Of a stretch of DNA of 64,000 nucleotides, positions 52,401 to 58,922 are shown piece by piece. Source of the DNA: JAHEEL01 sp963785245. GTDB lineage: Bacteria > Actinomycetota > Acidimicrobiia > Spongiisociales > UBA5794. How positions within the stretch are numbered: the first letter of the stretch is position 1; each line of letters opens with the position of its first letter. The position numbers and the translations under genes are program-made. The stretch is taken from assembly GCA_963785245.1 (NCBI GenBank), contig CAWAUO010000006.1:186001-250000 (forward strand). The letters are read 5' to 3'. The notes under the pieces are model-generated. The model searched no databases and had not been told where the DNA came from. It saw only the letters and a program-made list of their open reading frames with translations.

Positions 52401-52515
52401 TCCCGTGCCAACGGCCCGTCGCTGCGCCGCCCTTGAGGTAGTAGGCCTCACGAGGCGAGATCTCACCGACCTTTTCGAGGTAGTAGTCCTTGTGGGCCTT
52501 GGCAAGACTCAACAT
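49426..52515 (-). pseudogene. MobF (TrwC/TraA) relaxase-helicase, three frameshifts
   Basis: The original protein of about 1030 residues would nick oriT and unwind DNA for conjugation. The N-terminal relaxase (ATG 52515) has YYLEKVGEISPREAYYL with the catalytic tyrosines, WDLTFSADKSVSLLWA and the metal motif PQLHTHVVVGNRV. The frame changes at about 51085 into the helicase with Walker A GAAGTGKTTVMSM and VVVDEAGMV, then at about 50505 and again at about 50425 into the C-terminal helicase with LIGHRNTTVDELN and GYAVTGHKAQGATA. Between the last two shifts a third frame reads AATPDDTIHRAVQNW. It is not translatable as one protein now. Confidence 0.85.
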
Positions 52516-52707
52516 TCCGCCACCCCCACGATGTCCAGATGTACACATTCGCAACTGTGTTGCAGGTGCGTGTGGTGTTGAAGGCGATTGGATCCATGAG
52601 GTGCGATATGGATGTCTGGGTGGTTGACCCTGGTGGTGGACGGTTATGCTGAAGTGACATGGGACTCGTTTCTCGGGACTGGCTCATGTGGCCAATCGTG
52701 AAGGAGG

Positions 52708-52760
52708 ACCCTCTCACCAGAGTGTTATCAGAGTGTCAGTGACCGTGTCAGAGGAGTGTT
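52708..52760 (-). repeat. Iteron-like repeats upstream of the relaxase
   Basis: On the minus strand this reads ACACTCTGATAACACTCTGG then TGAGAGGGT, the same unit as the tandem repeats at 52852 and 55857. It lies about 200 bases upstream of the relaxase start and may belong to oriT or to its promoter. Confidence 0.65.
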
Positions 52761-52851
52761 CTTCGACGAAATCCGGGCTCGGATCCTGACTAATCAGCCA
52801 GCCGGCACAATCGTCGTCCGCTGATCAATACAGTTTGCCGGATGGCGTCTT

Positions 52852-52895
52852 GACACTCTGATGAGAGGGTTACGACACTCTGAAGAGAGGGTACG
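52852..52895 (+). repeat. Two 22-bp iterons
   Basis: Two tandem 22-bp units share GACACTCTGAWGAGAGGG. They face the plus strand toward a copy of the xis-like leader at 52897. Confidence 0.85.
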
Positions 52896-52896
52896 G

Positions 52897-53101
52897 GGAG
52901 CAAGCTACGGGAATGGGACTGCACGATCGTCGCTTCAATCTGCCTCTTCGATACTCATGTGCTGGCCCCTGTGATGTCTATGAGTGGATCGGTTTCATCG
53001 GTGCTGAAGAGATCGAGAAGTCGCGAATGCCGGAAGATCCGGTTCCGCTTCTTGCCGGTGATCTCCTCGATCATCCCAGCGTCCGTTGCCTTTCCAAGTA
53101 G
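52897..53101 (+). other. Duplicated leader of the xis-like gene with short ORF
   Basis: GGAGCAAGCTACGGGAATGG at 52897 matches the leader and start of the xis-like gene at 55936 in 17 of 20 positions. From its ATG (52913) a 62-residue ORF MGLHDRRFNLPL follows, which loses similarity after a few codons and overlaps the Fic gene on the other strand. I think it is a dead copy of the xis promoter region, not a gene. Confidence 0.55.
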
Positions 53102-54131
53102 GAGGCCAGCCGTCGTTGGGGATGTTTCAAGCTGCTTCGATACGAATGCGACAGTCACGACTGGCTGCTGCGAGATGAGATCGACGAATGCGGGCCCGTA
53201 CATTCCGAATGCGAATTCGGACGTCATGCGTAAATCGGAGGCGTGGAGTTCGCGACCGCTTGGGCAGTGTCGATTGCATCATGGGCGGTCACGGTGACAC
53301 CTTGGAGAAAGAACCGCAGCCAGCCCTCCCAATCCCCGTGGGTGCGTACACGCCCGAGCCGGTCGTAGTACTCCGTCCGGTTCGCTCTGAGAAACAGGCT
53401 GAGATACAGGAGCGGTGCGGCCAGCGCTCCCTTCTCGATGAGGAGGAGCGTGATCAGCAGCCGTCCGACTCGCCCGTTTCCGTCGAGGAAGGGGTGGATC
53501 GTCTCGAACTGCACATGGGAGAGCGCCGCTTGGACGATCGGCGGTATCGAGCCGTCGTTGAGGTAGATGCCTCGAGGTGCCTGAACGTCTCGGGCAGGTC
53601 GTCGGGGTGCGGGGGGACGAACGTTGCAGTGTTGAGGGTGCATCCTTGCCGGTCCGATCCAGTTCTGCGATGTTCTGAAGTGACCCGGGTTTCGTTCCTG
53701 GCCTCGTACGCCTGTAAGTAGCTCTCGGTGAATCTGGCGGATGAGACGCCCCGAGAGAGGGAGCTCATCGAGAAGTTCGATCCCCTTGTTCATTGCCTTG
53801 ACGTAGTTCACAGTTTCAGCGATGTCTGTGGGCTGCTGTACCCCGGGGATGGCTGCTTCGAACGCGAGTACGTCGTCGAGGCTCGATTGGGTGCCTTCGA
53901 TCTGGGAGCTGAGGACGGCTTCCCTCTTGACATACATCGCAACGAACAGGTCGTTGCTGGGGAGGTTGCGGGCAAGCCCGTCGAGGCGGCCGATCGCACG
54001 GGTCCGCATCCGAGAGTGCCTGGATCAATTCATCGCTTCCACTCGATCGGCGGATCAGGTGGTAGCGGCTTGGGCAGGAAAGACCGATAGCCGGTTGGCT
54101 GTTGGATGTAGGTGCCCGCTCGATCGGTCAT
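52955..54131 (-). pseudogene. Fic-domain AMPylator-type protein, three frameshifts
   Basis: The N-terminus from ATG 54131 reads MTDRAGTYIQQPTGYRSF then LPKPLPPDPPIEW, typical for Fic proteins with a C-terminal winged helix. Shifts near 54030 and 54010 lead into the main frame, which holds the inhibitory-helix motif LSSQIEGTQSS and the Fic core HPFLDGNGRVGR with the catalytic His. A third shift near 53245 leads to the winged-helix end PVVTVAFVSKQLETSPTTAG, stopping at 52955. Joined, it would have about 390 residues. Fic enzymes transfer AMP to proteins; here the gene is broken. Confidence 0.82.
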
Positions 54132-54138
54132 GGCTTCG

Positions 54139-54239
54139 CTATTCCAGTGTGCTCGTGTTTCGTGCACGCATCATAGTCACTATTCTAGAAAAACGTATAT
54201 GACTGGAATAAGGGGCGAGATCTGATCCTACTATTCCAG
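54139..54239 (-). promoter_or_regulatory. Promoter region with four CTATTCCAG-type operators
   Basis: CTATTCCAG occurs at 54139-54147 and 54231-54239, CTATTCTAG at 54180-54188 and the inverse CTGGAATAA at 54203-54211, in an AT-rich block directly upstream of the Fic start. The winged helix of the Fic protein itself could be the repressor. The block lies between the Fic start and the end of the pRiA4b gene. Confidence 0.6.
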
Positions 54240-54249
54240 AAGAGGTAGC

Positions 54250-54815
54250 TCACCAGCCCTCAAGGGGGCGGGGCACTGAGCGCAGGTCGACGTCGGTGTC
54301 GGTGAGATCAAAGCGCTCGGGGTCGTAGTCGAGGGGCACGAAGTCACGCATGTCGGCGTGGTCCGGGTTGTTTGGGTCGGCGATCACTTCGAGGATGTCG
54401 CCATACCCGGGCGGGCCGCCGCAGTCCTCCGGCGGGCAGGCCCGCTTCCCTGCGAGGCATCGCGGATAGAGGACGTCGGCTGCGACGGGTCTGATGGCTT
54501 CGACGAGCACGTTGTGCTGCCAGCCATCCCCGAAGTCGTAGTCCCATGTCATCTTCGCCTCGACTGAGGGGAGCATATCGCTCAGGCGATACTCGTTCTC
54601 ATCGAGGTCGTCGGAGTCCCAATCGGGGTCGGGAGTGCCGTAGGTGACTCCGTCGATTTCAAACATGTGAAGATGACCGCCAAGCCACCCATTGCCGCTT
54701 CGAGAACGGGTGCGAGGTCTCCGAGGGTTGTGTCGGACGCCACCTCGATGCGCCGCCAGATGGGCGGTCTGATACCGCGTAGAGTGAGCTTGACTCGGTG
54801 GACGGTCTTGGTCAC
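54250..54815 (-). pseudogene. pRiA4b ORF-3 family protein, one frameshift
   Basis: From ATG 54815 the frame reads VHRVKLTLRGIRPPIWRRIEV and LAPVLEAAMG, the N-terminus of the plasmid pRiA4b ORF-3 family (function unknown). A one-base deletion near 54690 moves the rest into another frame: GGHLHMFEIDGVTYG, MTWDYDFGDGWQHNVLVE, and the C-terminal CPPEDCGGPPGY. The parts together make the usual family length of about 185 residues. Confidence 0.75.
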
Positions 54816-54934
54816 GGGTCACACGGCTTCTTCGGGTGAGGGTTGCGCATCTGCCACGAGCTCTCGTTGTGTGGAAGACATCCGGATCAAAGTCGGGGCT
54901 GAGCACGGCATGATCTCATCACGGTCGACGACTC

Positions 54935-55025
54935 GGGGGTGCAGGGGAGGGGAGGATTATGTAGATGTAGGAGCGCAGTTGGGGGGAGGAAGCAGTGTAA
55001 GGAGGGTAGGTGAGGGGGTTGCAGG
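54935..55025 (+). other. G-rich, C-poor tract
   Basis: About 90 bases carry G-runs of 3-6 separated by A/T-rich spacers and hold only six C residues. It could form G-quadruplexes on the plus strand. It interrupts the second pRiA4b-like copy and no gene is seen in it. Confidence 0.6.
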
Positions 55026-55129
55026 TTATTGAGTGATGTGTGCTAGTACAGTGTACAGCAAGGATGAGAAGACTGGAGAGCTGCTGATGGTGATGCTTCC
55101 TCGTCGTCACCGATGGTCTCGAGCGTTTC

Positions 55130-55315
55130 GTACACGTGGAGTGAGTCTCGTCGCCAACAATGAACGAATGCAGGTGCGAGTCCTCCCACCCCATCGCGCC
55201 GATGAGCACATCGTGCAGGCCACCGAGCGTGTCATCGACGGTGACCTCGATGACACGCCAGACCTCGGGTTCAATGTCGTTGAGCGAGATACGGAGTATG
55301 CGAGTTTCGGAGTTG
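55130..55315 (-). pseudogene. Second pRiA4b ORF-3 family fragment
   Basis: The minus strand encodes RILRISLNDIEPEVWRVIEV, then DTLGGLHDVLIGAMGWEDSH and LHSFIVGDE, an N-terminal part of the same family as the gene at 54250. Homology stops after about 60 codons and the remaining two thirds are missing or replaced by the G-rich tract. No start codon is clear. It is a tandem paralogue remnant. Confidence 0.65.
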
Positions 55316-55439
55316 TGGGCGTGCTGTTGCCTCTTCCAAGTGTTGCTCGTGGTCGAAAGTGTACATGTCGATCTCACCGTTAAGGGCTGCCGTGATGAGC
55401 GCCTCCCGGTATGGCGAGGAGATTGAGCTGGGTGGTGAG

Positions 55440-55740
55440 GAAGTCGCTGACGATCCCAGCGATCCGATCCTGAAACGGCGTCAGCAAGACAGCGAGACGC
55501 CACGATACCGCTCCAGCCAATTAGCCAGGCTTGGCGCACATTCGCGGAAGAACGAGCTCGTCCCACAGATCGATCAGCTCGTCGGCCTGAATGAAGCGGC
55601 GAATATCATACTCGTTGCCTCACGGAAGACTGCTGGTATACTCGGGGGCGTTGTTGGCGATCTGCAAGGTCGTATCGGCGAGCAGGACCGCTCCAACGGA
55701 TATGTAGAGGCAGTTACGAACACACTGGTGACACTCTGAA
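55440..55740 (-). pseudogene. Degraded coding remnant, family unknown
   Basis: Short stretches with protein-like codon use occur in different minus-strand frames, for example DIRRFIQADELIDLWDELVL near 55560-55610 followed in another frame by ANVRQAWL. No continuous ORF with a recognisable domain remains. I cannot name the family. Confidence 0.3.
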
Positions 55741-55743
55741 GGT
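55730..55743 (+). repeat. Single iteron-like unit
   Basis: GACACTCTGAAGGT matches the first half of the 22-bp iteron and is preceded by ACGAACACACTGGT, a second partial unit. Confidence 0.5.
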
Positions 55744-55856
55744 CTGCGACCTCGAGATCATCTGGACGGCGGGCACCTGAGCGGTGGCTCTGGTCAACCT
55801 GTTCACAGCCATCTGAGGGTAGCGTCCCACCGAACATTCGGAGTTCGAGAGGCTAC

Positions 55857-55935
55857 GAACACTCTGATGAGAGGGTCACGAACACTCAATAACACTTTGA
55901 TGAGAGGGTTGCGAACACTCTGGTGACAGGGTCGC
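55857..55935 (+). repeat. Three iterons upstream of the xis-like gene
   Basis: Units beginning GAACACTC at 55857, 55880 and 55913 each end in a GAGGGT- or CAGGGT-type box; the middle one carries a 9-10-bp insertion (AATAACACT). They end 16 bases before the xis-like start codon, so the bound protein would control this operon. Confidence 0.8.
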
Positions 55936-55956
55936 GGAGCAAGATACGGCAATGGA
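55936..55956 (+). promoter_or_regulatory. Leader and start of the xis-like gene
   Basis: GGAGCAAGATACGGCAATGG includes the ribosome binding site GGAG and the ATG at 55952. The same block is duplicated at 52897. Confidence 0.5.
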
Positions 55957-56143
55957 ACTCCCCGATCGCCTCCTCACCGTGCAAGACCTCGCCGAATATC
56001 TCGGTGTGCCGGCGACCACGCTCTACCAGTGGCGGTATCGCCGAGAAGGGCCCCTCGGGTTCCGCGTGGGAAGGCACATCCGCTACCGCTTGACGGACGT
56101 CACCGAGTGGATCGAACGCCAGATCGAAAGCGCCAGCCCATGA
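55952..56143 (+). CDS. Excisionase-like helix-turn-helix protein
   Basis: The 63-residue protein is a single MerR-like/HTH_17 winged helix: LLTVQDLAEYLGVPATTLYQWRYR, then GPLGFRVGRHIRYRLTDVTEWIE. This is the standard actinobacterial excisionase/AlpA-like form that sits before tyrosine integrases. It would bend DNA at the attachment sites for excision or regulate the operon. Its stop overlaps the start of the 42-codon ORF (ATGA). Unlike most genes of the element it is intact. Confidence 0.88.
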   Translation: MELPDRLLTVQDLAEYLGVPATTLYQWRYRREGPLGFRVGRHIRYRLTDVTEWIERQIESASP

Positions 56144-56268
56144 ACGAACGCCGGCACGGTGATCGAACTGCGGAACCCGGCACGGCGCGATCGGCCGCGG
56201 AGCATCTGACGCGCGGCGCGTCCCCTCACATCGTGAGCGTCGCGGCTGGCTACCCTCCAGAGTTCTAA
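56140..56268 (+). CDS. Small ORF between xis-like and integrase genes, 42 residues
   Basis: MNERRHGDRTAEPGTARSAA starts in the ATGA overlap with the xis-like gene, and its TAA overlaps the ATG of the integrase (TAATG). This double overlap implies translational coupling of all three. The peptide is basic and has no recognised motif. It could be a coupling ORF that sets integrase levels, or a small functional protein. Confidence 0.5.
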   Translation: MNERRHGDRTAEPGTARSAAEHLTRGASPHIVSVAAGYPPEF

Positions 56269-57395
56269 TGGGATGGATTCGTAAACGACCTGATCGACCT
56301 ACGCCGTGGCGCGCCGGGTACCGCGGCCCGGATGGGCGGGAACACTCGAGAGCGTTCGGACGGAAGGTGGACGCAGAGCGATGGCTCCGCGACGAGCTCC
56401 AGAAACAAGACCGGGGTCTATGGGTTGACCCGAGCGCAGGTGCCGTCCGATTCGAAGAGTACGCGGAGGATTGGTTTCAGGGCCTCGTCCTCAAGCCAAA
56501 GACAATCGCCGGCTATCGCTCACTGCTCGACTCGAGGATCCTGCCCACGTTGGGTAGCGTCGAACTGCGACGGATCAACCCGGACCTCCTCCGAGCATGG
56601 GTCGCCGCGATGGCCGCGGACGGTCTGTCAGCATCGAGGATGGGCCAGGCGAAACGAGTTGTCTCTGCGGTACTAGCTCAGGCTGTCAACGACGGCCTCA
56701 TCGGTCGGAATCCGGCAGAGACGGTGAAGGTACCGAAGACCGCGAGCGGGACCAACGGTATCTGACGGCCGAGCAGGTGACCGAGCTCGCCGATGCGGTG
56801 GAGCAACGGATCAGTGGCGGCGCGCAGCTGGTCAAGCTCCTCTCCTACGGTGGCCTTCGCTGGGGAGAGGCCGTGGCGCTCCGGGCAAACAACGTGGACG
56901 TGTTGCGGCGCCAAGTTCATGTGACGGGAATCGGCCACCCTGGTCAATGGCAAGCTTGTCTGGGGTTCCCCGAAGTCGCATCGATCCCGCACGATTGTGC
57001 TACCTGCATTCCTGATCGACGAGATGGCCCCGACCCTCTCCGGGGATCGCCTCGTGTTCACGTCGTCGGCCGGCCAGGCTCTCCGCTCCCCGAATTTCTT
57101 GCGAAGGGTGTGGAAGCCCGCGGTGGCCGACCTCGGCCTTGGCGATCTGGTGCCGCACGACCTGCGACACACTGCCGCAAGTCTGGCGATTTCAGCCGGG
57201 GCAAGCGTGAAAGCAGTGCAAAGAATGCTGGGGCATTCGTCGGCACAGATCACTCTTGATAGGTATACACATCTGTTCGAAGATGACCTCGAGAGCCTCG
57301 CAGAATCGATGGATGCCGTTACGGTGCGGCCCAGGTGCGGCCCAAGCGCACTTTGGAGCGTGTGTCGGGTCTATCCGAGACGGCCGGAAAGGTAG
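56268..57395 (+). pseudogene. Tyrosine integrase, two frameshifts
   Basis: The recombinase of about 375 residues should integrate and excise the element at tRNA-Arg. The N-terminal AP2-like arm-binding and SAM-like core-binding parts lie in the first frame (to about 56740, ending NPAETVKVPK). After a shift the second frame has YLTAEQVTELADAV and YGGLRWGEAVAL with the catalytic Arg. After a second shift near 56930 the third frame has LVWGSPKSHRSRTIVLP, the HxxR box PHDLRHTAASLA, MLGHSS and the nucleophile in LDRYTHLF. All catalytic residues survive but not in one frame. Two 11-bp repeats lie in its 3' end. Confidence 0.88.
57326..57347. repeat. Two 11-bp repeats GCGGCCCARGN, right end
   Basis: GCGGCCCAGGT and GCGGCCCAAGC lie about 75 bases before the intact tRNA-Arg, inside the integrase 3' end. 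They match the four copies at 46992-47035. Confidence 0.7.
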
Positions 57396-57421
57396 ATATA
57401 CCAAAGGTTTCATAACGATTT

Positions 57422-57494
57422 GCCCTCGTAGCTCAGGGGATAGAGCACCGGTTTCCTAAACCGGGTGTCGCAGGTTCGAATCCTGCCGAGGGCG
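57422..57494 (+). tRNA. tRNA-Arg (CCT)
   Basis: Acceptor GCCCTCG/CGAGGGC, D-arm TAGCTCAGGGGATAGAGCA, anticodon stem CCGGT/ACCGG with loop TTCCTAA (anticodon CCT, reading AGG), T-arm GCAGG-TTCGAAT-CCTGC, discriminator G. CCA is not encoded. Its first 42 bases are duplicated at 46845. The DNA upstream belongs to the mobile element, so transcription now depends on an element-borne promoter. Confidence 0.96.
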
Positions 57495-57609
57495 CTGACG
57501 CAATCCAATTCCGGAGCGTTGGGGCCCGTCGTTGAGCGAAGCGCCGCCGCGACAACTCGAACGAGGGTAGGCGGCTCGGCCGCTCCCTCCGGTGGCACCG
57601 AAGCCGTTG

Positions 57610-57645
57610 ACGACACGCTTCGTCGCCCGGTCGAGGTCGTGTCGT
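57610..57645 (-). terminator. Hairpin after the peroxiredoxin gene
   Basis: ACGACACG and CGTGTCGT form an 8-bp stem with a 20-base loop, 24 bases after the peroxiredoxin stop on the minus strand. No T-run is seen. The rest of 57495-57669 shows no gene. Confidence 0.35.
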
Positions 57646-57669
57646 GATGGGGCGTCGAGAACCGTCCGG

Positions 57670-58389
57670 TCAGTTCGCCAGGCTCGGGTTCCAGACCTCC
57701 CAGACTTTGCCGACGAGATCGGGACCGGGCCTCAACGTTGGATCACCGGGCATCCAGCCGGCGGGGGTGGCTTCGCCACCTTCGGACTCGCGCACCAATT
57801 GGAATGCCTGCACCTGACGGATTGTCTCTTCGACGCGTCTGCCCACGGGCGGCGTGAGCACTTCCATTGCCTGGATTATGCCGTCCGGGTCGATGATGAA
57901 CCGGCCGCGCATCTCGATTCCCTGAGATTCATCCCAGACGCCGTATGCCCGCCCGATGTTCCCCGCCTGGTCCGAGACCATGGCGAACGGCACACCGCCG
58001 TCGACCATCTTCGAGAGTTCGTGGTCATTCCACATCTTGTGGACAAAGTGGCTGTCGACACTCACCGAGATGACTTCCACTCCGAGCTCCTGCAAGTCTG
58101 CATACTTGTCGGCGACCGCCGACACTTCAGTCGCTCAGACGAAGGTGAAGTCACCGGGATAGAAGCACAACAGCGTCCACTTCCCGGCGTAGTCCGACAG
58201 GCTGATCGGGTTGAAGCCACCGTTGTGATAGGCGGGGGCGGTGAAGTCGGGGGCTTGCTGTCCTACGCGCGCGCTCACGTGAACCTCCTGTGACGAATCA
58301 TCCGATCGGACCGGCTCATGGTCTTCCGAGACAAGCCCGTCTACGACAGTGCCGGTCACCCTGGCACATCCGACGGCGTCATCAGCCAT
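57670..58389 (-). CDS. prxU: Selenocysteine-containing peroxiredoxin (TGA at 58137-58135)
   Basis: Read with TGA as Sec, this is one peroxiredoxin of 239 residues in a single frame. The part before the TGA gives VGQQAPDFTAPAYHNGGF and WTLLCFYPGDFTFV; the part after gives ATEVSAVADKYADLQELGV, SVDSHFVHKMW and GRFIIDPDGIIQAMEV. In AhpC/Prx1 proteins the motif is FTFVCPTE with the peroxidatic Cys; here it is FTFV-U-ATE. The usual resolving-Cys region reads GGEATPAGWMPGDPTL without Cys, so it would be a one-Sec enzyme. A stem-loop starts 10 bases after the TGA. ATG 58389 has GAGAGG upstream; the first 40 residues are extra. It reduces peroxides with thiol donors. Confidence 0.85.
58107..58124 (-). 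promoter_or_regulatory. Bacterial SECIS-like stem-loop
   Basis: TGTCGGC and GCCGACA form a perfect 7-bp stem with a GGTC loop. The loop begins 18 bases after the TGA at 58137-58135 on the mRNA. Position, stem length and the GG at the start of the loop fit the known bacterial SECIS pattern bound by SelB. Confidence 0.7.
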
Positions 58390-58420
58390 CGTTGCCCTCT
58401 CAGTCGATATCTCAAAGGTA

Positions 58421-58783
58421 GTGATCGACACATCCCCCGCCAAATCCTCCGGATGGGATCGGTTGTCACGGCTCAAGGGTCGGCCCTGCGGCAACTGCCG
58501 GCGGACCGGCCCTCGCCGGTACGCGGCGAACCGCAAGCGGCACGTTCCAGAACAGCTCGAAGGATGGTGGACACCTCGCGAGGACCGCACGTACGACGGG
58601 ACCGGCAATCGTGCCCACGCATCTGATTCGGCCGTTGCCCCGGCAGGCTCGACCGAGGACGACGGAGATGGTCTTCATCGGAATGTGACCAGCGACCGCG
58701 TGGGCGTCCGGGACATCCAGACCTACCTCCGTCCGGCCGACGCGAACGCAACCCGGCGGCGCCGATCCGAGCTCTTCGGATAG
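58421..58783 (+). CDS. Hypothetical protein with CGNC motif, 120 residues
   Basis: The frame has GC-rich third positions like real genes here. The product starts VIDTSPAKSSGWDRLSRL, has a Cys pair in GRPCGNCRRTG and a basic N-terminal half, then an acidic Gly/Asp stretch and a basic end RRRRSELFG. I do not recognise a family. The GTG at 58421 with AAAGG just upstream is the only reasonable start, and it is divergent from prxU with about 30 bases between starts. It ends six bases before the 3' tRNA-Arg fragment, so it belongs to the same tRNA-linked segment. Confidence 0.4.
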   Translation: MIDTSPAKSSGWDRLSRLKGRPCGNCRRTGPRRYAANRKRHVPEQLEGWWTPREDRTYDGTGNRAHASDSAVAPAGSTEDDGDGLHRNVTSDRVGVRDIQTYLRPADANATRRRRSELFG

Positions 58784-58788
58784 ATGCC

Positions 58789-58815
58789 GCAAGTTCGAAT
58801 CCTCCCGAGGGCGCT
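58789..58815 (+). repeat. Second tRNA-Arg 3'-end fragment
   Basis: GCAAGTTCGAATCCTCCCGA and the next seven bases match the T-arm and acceptor of tRNA-Arg (57470-57496) in 25 of 27 positions. It repeats only the 3' end, as left by elements that integrate at tRNA 3' ends. It bounds a 1.3-kb segment holding prxU and the CGNC gene. Confidence 0.75.
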
Positions 58816-58922
58816 TCCCAAGACTCCTACGGTCCGTCGACTTCGCTGGCCGCTGTTGTGCTGTAGCTGTGCCCCCGACCGTTCAGCGGTCACCCACCTT
58901 GCAAGGGGTTCGGCGAACAGGC

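Larger units (their letters stand above)
46887..57463 (+). mobile_element. Degenerate integrated mobilizable element at tRNA-Arg(CCT)
   Basis: About 10.6 kb between the 42-bp direct repeat of the tRNA-Arg 5' half. It contains, left to right, an AbiE-like pair, a MobF relaxase-helicase, a Fic gene, pRiA4b-ORF3-like fragments, an xis-like gene, a 42-codon ORF and a tyrosine integrase next to the right repeat. No type IV secretion genes are seen, so it would be mobilizable rather than self-transmissible, or it has lost them. Frameshifts in the integrase, relaxase, Fic, AbiE and pRiA4b genes suggest it no longer moves. Local AT-rich promoters (49.2 and 54.2 kb) differ from the host background. 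Confidence 0.85.

Noticed and set aside
49426..52515. Programmed frameshifting in the relaxase
   Set aside because: Three shifts at non-slippery sites, plus similar breaks in unrelated neighbouring genes, fit decay or indel errors better.
46887..57463. Further selenocysteine codons in the broken genes of the element
   Set aside because: The breaks need a change of frame, not TGA read-through, and do not fall at Cys positions.
58466..58792. Minus-strand ORF opposite the CGNC gene
   Set aside because: It would overlap the prxU upstream region and has poorer codon use than the plus-strand frame.
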